Shown here: positions 18,762 through 27,759 of the stretch, piece after piece
Layout: each line of letters begins with the position of its first letter
How positions within the stretch are numbered: the stretch's first letter is position 1
NCBI GenBank assembly: GCA_947475445.1
Contig: CANJLC010000010.1
Span: 1-64,000, forward strand
DNA length: 64,000 nt
DNA from: Alphaproteobacteria bacterium
GTDB taxonomy: Bacteria > Pseudomonadota > Alphaproteobacteria > Micropepsales > Micropepsaceae
Reading direction: 5' to 3'
Notes under the pieces: generated by a model
The model's database searches: none
What the model was told of the DNA's origin: nothing
What the model saw: the letters and a program-made list of their open reading frames with translations, nothing else
Position numbers and translations under genes: made by a program

Positions 18762-19465
18762 AGCGGTTCTACAAGGATGTCGGCGTGGCGCGCACGCCGG
18801 ACGGTTTTCAAGTTCTGCTGGACGGCAAGCCCGTTCGCACGCCGGGCCGCAATGCGCTGTTGCTGCCCGCGCAGGCCATGGCCGATGCGATCGCAGACGA
18901 ATGGCGCGGGCAGGGCGAGGAAATCATTCCCGCCAGCATGCCGATGCTGCGCCTGGCCAACACCGCGCTGGATGGGATCAAGGCCTCGCGCGAGGCGGTG
19001 ATCGATTCCATCCTGCGCTTCGGCGAGCATGACGTGACCTGCTATTTCGCGGAACGGCCCGCGACCCTCGTGGCCCGGCAGACCGAAGCCTGGCGTCCCA
19101 TGCTGGAATGGGCCGCATCGCGCCATGGAGCAAAGCTTGCCACCAGCACGGGCGTCGGCCATGTCGAACAGCCGGCCGAGGCATTGGCGTCCCTGCGCGC
19201 CGCCATCGCCGCCCATGACGATTTTGCGCTTGCTGCCTTGCATGTCTTCGCCTCCATCACCGGCTCGCTGGTGCTGGCCCTGGCGCTGGCGGATGCGGCG
19301 ATCAATCCGGCGCAGGCCTTCCAGATGTCCCGCCTGGACGAGGAGCACCAGGCCTCTCAATGGGGCCAGGATGCGGAAAGCGCCGCCCGGGCCCATGCCC
19401 TGGCCCGCGAAATGGATGTGGCTTTCGCCTTCCTGGCGGCCAGCCGGGAGAGCGTCAAGGCTTGA
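18758..19465 (+). CDS. ATP12-family F1-ATPase assembly chaperone
   Basis: The 235-residue protein starts MKRFYKDVGVARTPDGFQVL and contains LDGKPVRTPGRNALLLPAQA and ITGSLVLALALADAAINP, all typical of the bacterial relatives of mitochondrial Atp12p. In mitochondria Atp12p binds free F1 alpha subunit and prevents aggregation; the same role is inferred here. It is coupled to the pseudouridine synthase upstream (ATGA overlap). The Fo operon lies elsewhere in this window; the F1 genes are not in it. Confidence 0.93.
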   Translation: MKRFYKDVGVARTPDGFQVLLDGKPVRTPGRNALLLPAQAMADAIADEWRGQGEEIIPASMPMLRLANTALDGIKASREAVIDSILRFGEHDVTCYFAERPATLVARQTEAWRPMLEWAASRHGAKLATSTGVGHVEQPAEALASLRAAIAAHDDFALAALHVFASITGSLVLALALADAAINPAQAFQMSRLDEEHQASQWGQDAESAARAHALAREMDVAFAFLAASRESVKA

Positions 19466-19498
19466 CGGAACGGGGGCAGCCCCACAGTCTCCCGCACC

Positions 19499-21025
19499 AT
19501 GAAGGACGTGCTCGAAGAACTGGAAAAGCGCCGGGCGCAGGCCCGCATGGGCGGCGGCCAGGCCCGCATTGACGCCCAGCATGCCCGCGGCAAGCTGACC
19601 GCGCGCGAGCGTCTTGAAATCCTGCTCGATGCCGGCAGCTTCGAGGAATATGACATGTTCGTCGAGCATCGCAGCAGCGAGTTCGGCACCGACAAGAACC
19701 GCATCCCCGGCGATGGCGTGGTGACGGGCTGGGGCACCATCAATGGCCGCATGACCTATGTCTATGCCAAGGATTTTACGGTGCTGGGCGGCTCGACCTC
19801 CGAGACCCATGCCCAGAAAATCTGCAAGATCATGGATATGGCGATGCAGAATGGCGCGCCGGTGATCGGGCTGTTCGACAGCGGCGGCGCCCGCATCCAG
19901 GAAGGCGTGGCGGCGCTGGCGGGTTTTGGCGAAATCTTCAAGCGCAACGTTCTGGCTTCGGGCGTGGTGCCGCAAATCTCCGTCATCATGGGGCCCTGCG
20001 CCGGCGGCGATGTCTATTCGCCCGCTTTGACCGATTTCGTGTTCATGGTCCAGGGCACTTCCTACATGTTCATCACCGGCCCGGAAGTGACCAGGACCGT
20101 CACCCATGAGGACGTCACGCCCGAGCAGCTGGGCGGCTCCAAGGTCCACACCACCCGTTCCGCCGTGGCCGATGGCGCCTATGAGAATGACATTATTTGT
20201 CTTGAGGAAATCCGCCGCCTTTATGATTTCCTGCCGCTGAACAACCGCGACGCCGCGCCCAGCTGGCCGGTTGAGGATGATCCGCGCCGCGAAGACCTGT
20301 CACTGGACACGCTGGTGCCAGACAATGACAACAAGCCCTATGACATGATGGAGCTGATCACCAAGGTCATTGACGAGGGCGACTTCTTCGAGATCGGCGA
20401 GGCCTTCGCCCGCAACATCATTACCGGCTTTGGCCGCGTCGAGGGTTCCACGGTGGGCTTTGTCGCCAACCAGCCCATGGCGCTGGCGGGTGTTCTCGAC
20501 TCGGATGCCAGCCGCAAGGCGGCGCGCTTTGTGCGCTTCTGCGACTGTTTCAACATTCCCATCGTCACTTTCGTGGATGTCCCCGGCTTCATGCCCGGCA
20601 CGGCGCAGGAACATGGCGGCATCATCAAGCATGGCGCCAAGCTTCTCTTCGCCTATGCCGAGGCCACGGTGCCCAAGGTGACGGTGATCACCCGCAAGGC
20701 CTATGGCGGCGCCTATGATGTGATGGCCTCCAAGCATATGCGCGCCGACGTCAATTATGCCTGGCCCAGCGCCCAGATCGCCGTGATGGGGCCCAAGGGC
20801 GCGGTGGAAATCATTTTCCGCAAGGAAGGCCCCGAGGCCATTCCCGGCCGCATCCAGGAATATGAAGAGCGTTTCCTCAATCCTTTCGTGGCCGCGTCAC
20901 GCGGCTATATTGACGATGTGATCCGCCCCCATTCCACCCGCTGGCGCATCGCCCGGGCCCTGCGCATGCTCAGGAACAAGCAGGTGGCGCAGATCTGGAA
21001 GAAGCACGACAATATCCCGCTGTGA
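19499..21025 (+). CDS. pccB: Propionyl-CoA carboxylase beta subunit (carboxyltransferase)
   Basis: PccB moves the carboxyl group from biotin to propionyl-CoA, making methylmalonyl-CoA. The 508-residue protein has the two crotonase-like halves: the acyl-CoA site around [20 protein letters not shown] and [19 protein letters not shown], and the carboxybiotin site around [20 protein letters not shown] and [16 protein letters not shown]. Substrate preference for propionyl-CoA over other acyl-CoAs is inferred from closeness to PccB and the presence of a matching alpha subunit nearby. The next small gene overlaps its stop. Confidence 0.94.
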   Translation: MKDVLEELEKRRAQARMGGGQARIDAQHARGKLTARERLEILLDAGSFEEYDMFVEHRSSEFGTDKNRIPGDGVVTGWGTINGRMTYVYAKDFTVLGGSTSETHAQKICKIMDMAMQNGAPVIGLFDSGGARIQEGVAALAGFGEIFKRNVLASGVVPQISVIMGPCAGGDVYSPALTDFVFMVQGTSYMFITGPEVTRTVTHEDVTPEQLGGSKVHTTRSAVADGAYENDIICLEEIRRLYDFLPLNNRDAAPSWPVEDDPRREDLSLDTLVPDNDNKPYDMMELITKVIDEGDFFEIGEAFARNIITGFGRVEGSTVGFVANQPMALAGVLDSDASRKAARFVRFCDCFNIPIVTFVDVPGFMPGTAQEHGGIIKHGAKLLFAYAEATVPKVTVITRKAYGGAYDVMASKHMRADVNYAWPSAQIAVMGPKGAVEIIFRKEGPEAIPGRIQEYEERFLNPFVAASRGYIDDVIRPHSTRWRIARALRMLRNKQVAQIWKKHDNIPL

Positions 21026-21330
21026 TGCAAAGGAAGCGCCCGCTTCAGCGTGAAGCCGAAATCGAAGACCTGCTCTGGCTGTGGCTGCGCGGCCTGAAAG
21101 AGAAGGGCTGGCATTTCCGCAAGGATGCCACCTTCAAGACTTTCCATCTGCCCTTTGTCGACCACGAAGCCTTGCTGGTGGTGGAACTGGCGCAGGAAGG
21201 CAACATCATTCGCGACCGCCTGCTGCACGAGGCCGGTTATACCGTCCTGCGCTTTGCGCGCAACGACGCGCAGCAGAATCTGGAATCCGTGACCGACACC
21301 ATCCTGGCCGTGCTGAAAGATCGCGCCTAG
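21025..21330 (+). CDS. Small DUF559-like protein, degenerate nuclease fold
   Basis: The 101-residue product resembles DUF559 (very-short-patch-repair-like) proteins in order: REAEIEDLLWLWLRGLKEKGWHFRKD, then LLVVELAQEG, then RDRLLHEAGYTVLRFARNDAQQNLESV. In intact members the core reads close to DF(x)n VVELDGGQH; here the Asp is shifted (PFVDHEA) and the DGGQH segment is replaced by AQEGN, so nuclease activity is doubtful. The ATG shares one base with the pccB stop; a GTG three bases upstream is an alternative. The stop overlaps the convergent FUSC gene in CTAG. Confidence 0.7.
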   Translation: MQRKRPLQREAEIEDLLWLWLRGLKEKGWHFRKDATFKTFHLPFVDHEALLVVELAQEGNIIRDRLLHEAGYTVLRFARNDAQQNLESVTDTILAVLKDRA

Positions 21331-23456
21331 GCGCCGTCTTCGATCACGGGCCGTGCCGCCAGCCGCGCCACTTTCTGCGCCGCATGCTCGATATGCGCCA
21401 GCCGCCGCGCCAGCAGCGTCATCGCCACGCTTTGGTCCAGCCCCGAAAGATCCTCGCGCGGCGGGGCAGCGCTGATTTCGCCATGTGCTGCATCGGGCGA
21501 AAGCAATGTCACCACCCGCTCGCGCACCACCGCAATTTGCTCCGCTGCGCCCGGCTCCAGCTCATGTCCGCGCAGTTTCACCAGCACCGGCACCGATGCC
21601 AGGTCGGACGCCAGCAAATAATTGGCCCCCAGCAATTCGGTCAGCGCCGCCAGCGCCCGGCGCGGGATATTGGGCTCGTCCGCCAGACGCCGTATCGCGC
21701 CCGACAATTGCGCCACCGCATCCATCGCTTTTTTGCGCGCCAGGCGATAGGGCTGGCGCGGCACGGTGAGGCGCAGCGCCGCGTCGGCAAATCCGGCATC
21801 GGCCGCCAGCAATCCGCGCACCACCTTGGGCAGATCATTCTTTTCCCAATAGGGCAGCAGGAAGCTGAAAACCCAGCTTAAACCCGCACCGATCAGCGTA
21901 TCCACGATCCGCTCGAAGAATTGCATGTTGGGCGCCGAGAAATGCAGCAGCAACAGCGACGACACCGACGCTGCAATAGCAGTGACGCGGTATTTGACCT
22001 GGCCATAGGCATGGCTGACGCCCACCGCCACCACGATGGCCATCAAAAGCACGGCAGCCGGGAAAATGTAGAGCAGCGCCACCGCGATGGCGCAGCCCAC
22101 CAGCGTGCCGGTGACGCGGTCCCAGCGCCGCTGGCTGGTGACGCTGTAATTGGCCCGCATGATCAGGGCGATGGTCAGCAGGATCCAGTTGGCATGGGCA
22201 AAGCGGGGAAAGAGCAGGGTGATGTTGAGACCCGTGGTCATGGCCAGCGCCAGCCTTATGGCATAGCGCATGGCCGGGGCTTTCAGGTCGAACTGGCGCA
22301 GCAGCACATGGATGCCGTGCGGCGTGGGCGCGCGAAAGACATTGAGGTCCAGTTCTCCGGCCAGCCTGGACGGCGGCGTGGCGCGGTCCAGCGCTTTTGC
22401 CAGCGCCGCGACATGGGCGTCAGCCAGTTGCAACTTGGTAGCGGTGACGCTGAAGGCGTGATCGGTGGCCGGATCTTCTGCCTCGTTTTTGATAGCCTCC
22501 TGCACCGCAATGATCAGGGCCTGGCATTCGGTGTGATGCGGCCGCGCTATCACTTCGGCCCGGGGACTGCGCAGCGCCAGGGTCAGCCCGTCCACCTCCG
22601 CCGCGATATGCAGGATCAAGGCATTGATCCGCCACTTGATCTCGCGCCGCTGGGAACGGCGCAGCAACTCAAAATCCGCGTCGCTCGACAGCATGGTCTC
22701 GAAGGCGTCCAGCAGCGCAATCAGCGTGTCGATGCGCTTGCGCTGCACCGGATGGCGCCGCCGCGCGAACAGCGCGTCACGCGCCGATTGCAGCCGGTCC
22801 ACCAGCGCCGCATGGGCGTCGATCAGGGCATGGAAGGAAAGGTTGCCTTGCGCATCGGGATTATACAGCGCCGCCTTGGCCCGCAGATAATTTGCGAAGG
22901 CGCGCATCGCTTCGGCCAGCAGCAATCGCCGCACCCGGTCATCGAAGAGGATCGCGAACAGCCCGGCATAAGCCGCATACAGCACCGCGCCCAGCACGGT
23001 GAGCTGCAGATGCGCCGCCGCCTGCGCCAGGCTGGTGAATTCCTGGCCCATGGCAAAGACGAAGGCGAGGGTGGCGGTGATGGAAAGGCTGAGCGCGCGC
23101 TTGCCATAGGCCGAGATCAGGGCCACGAAAAATCCCGTGAAGGCCGTGGCGGCGATCAGGCTGGCGGGCCGGAATTGCGCAAAGGACGCCAGCGCGCTGA
23201 AGCCGATGGTCAGCGCCAGGGCGAATCCCAGCACCCAGGGTTTCAGGCGCAGGGGATCGGGCTGGTCGGAAATGGAAACCGCCACCGCGCCCGTGGCCGC
23301 AGCCACGGCGGCGGTGAAGCCGAACGCCCAGCCCACGGCAAGCCCGGTCAGTCCCACGCCCAGCGCAACGGAAAGCCCATTTTCGATATGGACGCGGAAA
23401 ACCGCCAGCGCCAGGCGGCGGGGAGCCGAAGTCCGTGGCTTGGGGATAATCGCCAT
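21327..23456 (-). CDS. FUSC-family inner membrane transporter
   Basis: The 709-residue protein has two clusters of hydrophobic segments (about residues 20-185 and 390-520), each followed by a long soluble region, the layout of FUSC/YccS/AaeB aromatic-acid or fusaric-acid exporters. The second cluster includes RRWDRVTGTLVGCAIAVALL, a typical conserved loop. The start at MAIIPKPRTSAPRRLALAVF was chosen because it precedes the first membrane segment; longer frames run into the pccA promoter region. The substrate is unknown. It sits in reverse orientation between pccB and pccA. Confidence 0.85.
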   Translation of the reverse strand: MAIIPKPRTSAPRRLALAVFRVHIENGLSVALGVGLTGLAVGWAFGFTAAVAAATGAVAVSISDQPDPLRLKPWVLGFALALTIGFSALASFAQFRPASLIAATAFTGFFVALISAYGKRALSLSITATLAFVFAMGQEFTSLAQAAAHLQLTVLGAVLYAAYAGLFAILFDDRVRRLLLAEAMRAFANYLRAKAALYNPDAQGNLSFHALIDAHAALVDRLQSARDALFARRRHPVQRKRIDTLIALLDAFETMLSSDADFELLRRSQRREIKWRINALILHIAAEVDGLTLALRSPRAEVIARPHHTECQALIIAVQEAIKNEAEDPATDHAFSVTATKLQLADAHVAALAKALDRATPPSRLAGELDLNVFRAPTPHGIHVLLRQFDLKAPAMRYAIRLALAMTTGLNITLLFPRFAHANWILLTIALIMRANYSVTSQRRWDRVTGTLVGCAIAVALLYIFPAAVLLMAIVVAVGVSHAYGQVKYRVTAIAASVSSLLLLHFSAPNMQFFERIVDTLIGAGLSWVFSFLLPYWEKNDLPKVVRGLLAADAGFADAALRLTVPRQPYRLARKKAMDAVAQLSGAIRRLADEPNIPRRALAALTELLGANYLLASDLASVPVLVKLRGHELEPGAAEQIAVVRERVVTLLSPDAAHGEISAAPPREDLSGLDQSVAMTLLARRLAHIEHAAQKVARLAARPVIEDGA

Positions 23457-23532
23457 TTCCAAGGGCGTACAGCGGTTTACGGCGCAGCCGCAACCCCCTA
23501 CTGTCCGGCCAAACGCCCCCCAGAGGCCCTGT

Positions 23533-25530
23533 TTGTTCAGCAAGATATTGATCGCCAATCGCGGCGAAATCGCCTGCCGCATCATCAAAACGGCCCGCCG
23601 GATGGGGATCGCCACAGTGGCGGTCTATTCCGATGCTGACCGCGACGCGCTGCATGTGGAGATGGCGGACGAGGCGGTGCATATCGGCCCTGCGCCTGCC
23701 GCACAGTCCTATTTGCTGGCGGACAAGATCATCGAAGCCTGCCGCGCCACCGGCGCCGATGCCGTGCATCCCGGTTACGGCTTTTTGTCGGAGCGCGAAT
23801 CTTTTGCCGGGGCGCTTGCCCAGGCGGGCATCGCCTTCATCGGACCCAACGCCAAGGCCATTGCGGCCATGGGCGACAAGATTGAATCCAAGAAGCTGGC
23901 CAAGGCAGCGGGCGTTTCCACCGTTCCCGGTTTCATGGGCGAGATCACCGATGAGGCCCATGCGAAAAAGATCGCAGCCGAAATCGGCTTTCCGGTGATG
24001 GTGAAGGCCTCTGCCGGCGGCGGCGGCAAGGGCCTGCGCATCGTGCACAAGGATGCCGACCTTGCCCAGGCGATTGTCTCCTCGCGCAACGAGGCCCAGG
24101 CCAGTTTCGGTGATGGCCGCCTTCTGGTCGAGAAATTCGTCAGCGAGCCGCGCCATATTGAAATCCAGCTGATCGGCGACCGCCACGGCAACGTCATCCA
24201 CCTCAATGAGCGCGAATGTTCCATCCAGCGCCGCCACCAGAAAGTGATCGAGGAAGCGCCGTCGCCTTTCCTCGATGACAAGACCCGCGCCGCCATGGGC
24301 GCGCAAGCCGTCGCGCTGGCAAAGTCCGTTGGCTATGACAGCGCCGGCACCGTCGAATTCATCATGGACGGGAAAAAGAATTTCTATTTCCTGGAAATGA
24401 ATACCCGCCTGCAGGTCGAGCATCCCGTGACCGAGATGATCACCGGGCTGGATCTTGTCGAGCTGATGATCCGCTCCGCCGCCGGTGAAAAACTACCCTT
24501 GACCCAGAAGGATGTGCGCATCGACGGCTGGGCCATTGAATCGCGGGTTTATGCCGAAGACCCGTATCGCGCCTTCCTGCCGTCCACCGGGCGGCTGTCG
24601 CGTTATCGCCCGCCCGCGGAAGAAGCCAGGGACGGCATCGCCATCCGCAACGATACCGGCGTTTATGAAGGTGGCGAGATATCCGTCTATTACGACCCCA
24701 TGATCGCCAAGCTGTCCACCCATGCCCCGACGCGCACAGCAGCGGTGGATGCGATGGCGGCGGCGCTCGACAATTTCGAGATTTCCGGCATCGCCAACAA
24801 TATCCAGTTCCTCACCGCCGTCATGCACCATCCGCGTTTCCGGGAAGGCCGGCTGACCACGGGTTTCATTGCCGAGGAATATCCCGAAGGCTTTCATGGC
24901 GCGCCCATGGATGACGCACAGCGGCGCGCCTTCATCGCCGCCGCCGTCGCCGCCAAGATCTTGCGCACCCAGCGTGCCGGGCGCATCTCGGGTGCCCTCA
25001 ATGGCGGCCACAAAGTGTCTGACAATTTCCATGTCACGCTTAGCGGCAAGATGCATGGCGTGACGGATGCCTATCTGGAAGTGGGCAGCCTGCACCTGGT
25101 GATAGATGGCGTGGCGATGGAAGGGGTGGTTGACTGGTATCCCGGCCGCACCCAGCTCAAGCTGAAAGTGAAGGGCGATGAGACCATCTTCCAGATATCG
25201 CGCGAAGCCGGCGGCTACTGCCTGTCCCAGGGCGGCCGCGAAAGGCTGGTGTCGGTGCGCGCGCCACAGATCGCAGCGCTGGCGGCGATGATGCCGATGC
25301 GCCCGCCGCCCGACACCTCGCGCATGCTGCTCTGTCCCATGCCGGGGCTGGTGGTGGCGCTTCCCGTGCAGGAAGGCCAGGCGGTCAAGGCCGGCGAATT
25401 GCTGGCTGTGGTCGAGGCCATGAAAATGGAAAATGCCCTTGTCGCGGAGCGCGATGTCACTATATCCAGACTGCGCGTGAAAATGGGCGACAGCCTGGCG
25501 CGCGATGAAACCATCATGGAATTTGCATGA
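23533..25530 (+). CDS. pccA: Propionyl-CoA carboxylase alpha subunit (biotin carboxylase/BCCP)
   Basis: PccA carboxylates its own biotin using ATP and bicarbonate. A TTG start gives FSKILIANRGEIACRIIKT, the conserved N-terminus of biotin carboxylases; no ATG fits as well. The ATP-grasp domain has KASAGGGGKGLRIV, ECSIQRRHQKVIEEAPSP and FLEMNTRLQVEHPVTE. A propionyl-CoA-type BT linker follows, then the biotinyl domain with the lysine in EAMKMEN near the C-terminus. The 665-residue length matches PccA rather than AccC. It overlaps acylphosphatase by four bases. Confidence 0.95.
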   Translation: MFSKILIANRGEIACRIIKTARRMGIATVAVYSDADRDALHVEMADEAVHIGPAPAAQSYLLADKIIEACRATGADAVHPGYGFLSERESFAGALAQAGIAFIGPNAKAIAAMGDKIESKKLAKAAGVSTVPGFMGEITDEAHAKKIAAEIGFPVMVKASAGGGGKGLRIVHKDADLAQAIVSSRNEAQASFGDGRLLVEKFVSEPRHIEIQLIGDRHGNVIHLNERECSIQRRHQKVIEEAPSPFLDDKTRAAMGAQAVALAKSVGYDSAGTVEFIMDGKKNFYFLEMNTRLQVEHPVTEMITGLDLVELMIRSAAGEKLPLTQKDVRIDGWAIESRVYAEDPYRAFLPSTGRLSRYRPPAEEARDGIAIRNDTGVYEGGEISVYYDPMIAKLSTHAPTRTAAVDAMAAALDNFEISGIANNIQFLTAVMHHPRFREGRLTTGFIAEEYPEGFHGAPMDDAQRRAFIAAAVAAKILRTQRAGRISGALNGGHKVSDNFHVTLSGKMHGVTDAYLEVGSLHLVIDGVAMEGVVDWYPGRTQLKLKVKGDETIFQISREAGGYCLSQGGRERLVSVRAPQIAALAAMMPMRPPPDTSRMLLCPMPGLVVALPVQEGQAVKAGELLAVVEAMKMENALVAERDVTISRLRVKMGDSLARDETIMEFA

Positions 25531-25814
25531 CCGACGATCTCACGTCCCTGAAAGTCCATGTCCATGGTTTCGTCCAGGGCATCGGCTTTCGCGATTTCCT
25601 GATCATGGCCGCCCAACAGGGCAAGCTGGATGGCTGGGTGCGCAACCGTTCCGACGGTTCCCTTGAGGCGCTGGTGTCGGGCCCGACCAAGGCCGTCGAA
25701 GCCTTTGTCAGCGCCGCCACCAACGGCCCGCAGGGCGCGCGCGTCACGGCAGTGGACCTGGATGTCTGCGATCCGCCGTCCGAAAAAGGCTTTTCGCGCC
25801 GCCCGTCTCTCTAG
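25527..25814 (+). CDS. acyP: Acylphosphatase
   Basis: Acylphosphatase hydrolyses carboxyl-phosphate bonds such as acetyl phosphate. The 95-residue protein has the signature VHGFVQGIGFRDFLIMAA (catalytic Arg in GFR) and GKLDGWVRNRSDGSLEALV (catalytic Asn in RN). It is translationally coupled to pccA (ATGA), which suggests co-expression, although no direct metabolic link is established. Its stop overlaps a convergent gene in CTAG. Confidence 0.94.
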   Translation: MTDDLTSLKVHVHGFVQGIGFRDFLIMAAQQGKLDGWVRNRSDGSLEALVSGPTKAVEAFVSAATNGPQGARVTAVDLDVCDPPSEKGFSRRPSL

Positions 25815-26200
25815 GCGGGCTTGCGCAGCAATTCGCGTCCCACCGAAACAGCGAAGATCAGCAGTCCCAGCAGGGTGAGGATTTCGCCCACCACGATAAT
25901 CGGGATGTATTTGGGGTTGTTGGCGCTGCCCAGGTAAAGCGCCAGGCCCGGGATCATCACCAGCACGCCCAGCGCCGAGGCGATGAAATTGGCCCAGGCC
26001 AGTTTTACCAGCATGGTGGTGCGGGTGAGGGCGTAGAAAGTGCCATAGAGCGCCATGGTCACCCAGCCCAGCAGATTGAGATGGGCATGGGCCGGCATCA
26101 GGGTGAAATCTTCGGAGCCGCCCATCTGCATGCCCCAGATCATGCCACACAGGACACAGACGACACCGATAGCAAAAAAGGCTGCAGATACACGCGGCAT
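25811..26200 (-). CDS. Small four-helix membrane protein resembling heme-copper oxidase subunit I
   Basis: The 129-residue protein has four hydrophobic segments. Between the first and second lies MPAHAHLNLLGWVTMALYG, with two histidines near residues 38 and 40, very like the heme-ligand region of the second helix of cbb3/NorB-type oxidase subunits. The remaining catalytic histidines of an oxidase are absent because the protein is far too short. It may bind a single heme or act in oxidase assembly; both are inference. It starts 20 bases after lipB and is probably in the same transcript. I start at ATG, since the upstream TTG lacks support. Confidence 0.7.
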   Translation of the reverse strand: MPRVSAAFFAIGVVCVLCGMIWGMQMGGSEDFTLMPAHAHLNLLGWVTMALYGTFYALTRTTMLVKLAWANFIASALGVLVMIPGLALYLGSANNPKYIPIIVVGEILTLLGLLIFAVSVGRELLRKPA

Positions 26201-26220
26201 AAAATCCCCCAACTGGAAAT

Positions 26221-26880
26221 TCAGCCGAATATTTTCCCGAAGGACTGCTTCATGGCAATATCCACCTCGGCCATGCTGACAGCTATCCCCAGGTCAGCAA
26301 GGCTTGTGACGCCATGCTCGCGCACGCCGCAGGGTACAATGCCTGTGAAGTGTGTCAGGTCCGGCTCCACATTCAGGGCCACGCCATGGAATGTCACCCA
26401 GTGGCGGATGCGCACGCCCAGCGCTGCGATCTTGTCCTCCCGCGCGCCGCGTTGCACCCAGATGCCCACCCGGCCTTCGCGCCGTTCACCCTTGACGTTG
26501 AACAGCGCCAGCGTCTCGATCAGCCATTGCTCCAGGTCGCGCACATAAGCGCGCACGTCCGGATTGCGGTCCTTCAAATTCAGCATCACATAGCCGATGC
26601 GCTGGCCCGGCCCGTGATAGGTGAACTGGCCGCCGCGCCCGGTGCGGTAAACCGGGAAGCGCGCATCGATCAGGTCGGCATCATCGGCGCTGGTGCCCGC
26701 CGTGTAGATGGGGGGGTGCTCCAGCAGCCAGACCTCTTCATTGGCCGTGCCTGCGGCGATGGCGTCGGCGCGGGCCTCCATATGGGCCAGGGCCTCGGGG
26801 TAAGGCACCAAGCTATCCGTGACTTTCCATTCCAGGCGCGGCTTGAGGCGGGCGTCCAAAATTAAGCTTTCCGAAACCAT
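26221..26880 (-). CDS. lipB: Lipoyl(octanoyl) transferase
   Basis: LipB moves octanoate from acyl carrier protein to lipoyl domains of 2-oxoacid dehydrogenases and GcvH. The 219-residue protein has [19 protein letters not shown], the glycine-rich [13 protein letters not shown], the conserved lysine in [11 protein letters not shown] and the catalytic cysteine in [15 protein letters not shown]. The start at [11 protein letters not shown] gives a normal length. It is divergent from the FliN-like gene, with 45 bases between start codons. Confidence 0.95.
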   Translation of the reverse strand: MVSESLILDARLKPRLEWKVTDSLVPYPEALAHMEARADAIAAGTANEEVWLLEHPPIYTAGTSADDADLIDARFPVYRTGRGGQFTYHGPGQRIGYVMLNLKDRNPDVRAYVRDLEQWLIETLALFNVKGERREGRVGIWVQRGAREDKIAALGVRIRHWVTFHGVALNVEPDLTHFTGIVPCGVREHGVTSLADLGIAVSMAEVDIAMKQSFGKIFG

Positions 26881-26925
26881 GATGGGGCACCCTGCGTGCC
26901 GGTTCGTAATGTAGGGGTGCGCGGC

Positions 26926-27159
26926 ATGGCTTCCAACCTGGATAATGTGAAGGTCGAGATTTCGGTGGTCCTGGGCCGCTCGGTGATCCCGATGCACCAG
27001 CTGCTGCGCATGGGCCGTGGCGCCGTGATCGAGCTGGATACCCACCAGGACGACCCCGTGACCATCCTGGCCAATGACAAGCCGGTGGCGAAGGGCGAAA
27101 TCCAGATCCAGGGCGACAAGATCGCCGTGGCCGTGGTGGACCTGCTGCAGAGCTACTAA
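26926..27159 (+). CDS. Stand-alone FliN-like SpoA-domain protein
   Basis: The 77-residue protein is essentially a single SpoA (FliN/FliM C-terminal) domain: [39 protein letters not shown] and [21 protein letters not shown] are typical FliN sequence. FliN forms the lower C-ring of the flagellar motor and binds the export apparatus; paralogues act in type III secretion sorting platforms. No other flagellar or type III gene is in this window. A strong terminator overlaps its stop codon, so it is a single-gene unit. The ATG was chosen over an upstream GTG because the domain starts just after it. Confidence 0.85.
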   Translation: MASNLDNVKVEISVVLGRSVIPMHQLLRMGRGAVIELDTHQDDPVTILANDKPVAKGEIQIQGDKIAVAVVDLLQSY

Positions 27160-27187
27160 TACAGTTTTATCGCTGTATTATTTTTTA
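27157..27187 (+). terminator. Intrinsic terminator after the FliN-like gene
   Basis: An 8-bp perfect stem (TAATACAG / CTGTATTA) with an 8-base loop is followed by TTTTTTATT. Its first three bases are the stop codon itself. The low GC content contrasts with the surroundings. Confidence 0.85.
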
Positions 27188-27255
27188 TTCTCCACCTCAT
27201 TCTTGCATTTTAGCCCCCCCGGGAATACCTCTCTGGCTTGCGCCGGAAGGGCCCG

Positions 27256-27759
27256 ATGTTACCGCTTGTCCTGAACCCCCATACCGTAAAAGTCGGCCTT
27301 GCCGGCCAGGGCGAGGCTTTGGCCCGCCGTGCAGCCTTGCTGGCTGAGGCTGCGGTCGAAGCGCGCCTGCTGTCGGCGGACGCCTCGGACGCGGTTCTGG
27401 AGCCCCTGCAGCTTCTTTTCGTGGCTGGCCTGGGCGAAGGCGAGTCCCGGCACCTGGCGGCCCGGGCGAGGGCGCTGGGCCTGCTGGTCAATGTCGAGGA
27501 CGTCCTGCCGCTGTGCGATTTCCATATGCCGGCCATTGTCCGACGGGGCGAACTGCTTTTGACCGCCTCCACGGGCGGCGCGGTCCCCGGCCTGGCGCGG
27601 CGCCTGCGCGAATGGCTGGCCCAGACCTTCGGGCCGGAATGGACCGGGCGGGTGAATGATCTTTCTGCCGCCCGCGCGCGCTGGCGCTCCGCTGGTCTTG
27701 CGCCGTCCGATGTTTCGCAAAAAGTGCGCGACCTGATCGATGAAAAGGGCTGGCTGTGA
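27256..27759 (+). CDS. Precorrin-2 dehydrogenase / siroheme synthase N-terminal type
   Basis: This 167-residue protein matches the NAD-dependent CysG(A)/Met8p-like domain that oxidises precorrin-2 and inserts iron to make siroheme. It has a degenerate nucleotide-binding loop (KVGLAGQGEALARRAALL), the conserved VNVEDVLPLCDFHMPAIVRR and ASTGGAVPGLARRLREWL. The methyltransferase half of CysG is absent, so uroporphyrinogen methylation must be done elsewhere. The ATG follows GGAAGGGC; an upstream TTG is less likely. It overlaps cysH by four bases (GTGA). Confidence 0.88.
   Translation: MLPLVLNPHTVKVGLAGQGEALARRAALLAEAAVEARLLSADASDAVLEPLQLLFVAGLGEGESRHLAARARALGLLVNVEDVLPLCDFHMPAIVRRGELLLTASTGGAVPGLARRLREWLAQTFGPEWTGRVNDLSAARARWRSAGLAPSDVSQKVRDLIDEKGWL

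Noticed and set aside
21921-23639. Long open frame on the + strand opposite the FUSC gene
   Set aside because: Its product is rich in Arg, Gln, His and Gly with no domain, a typical shadow of a GC-rich gene. The membrane protein on the other strand is coherent.
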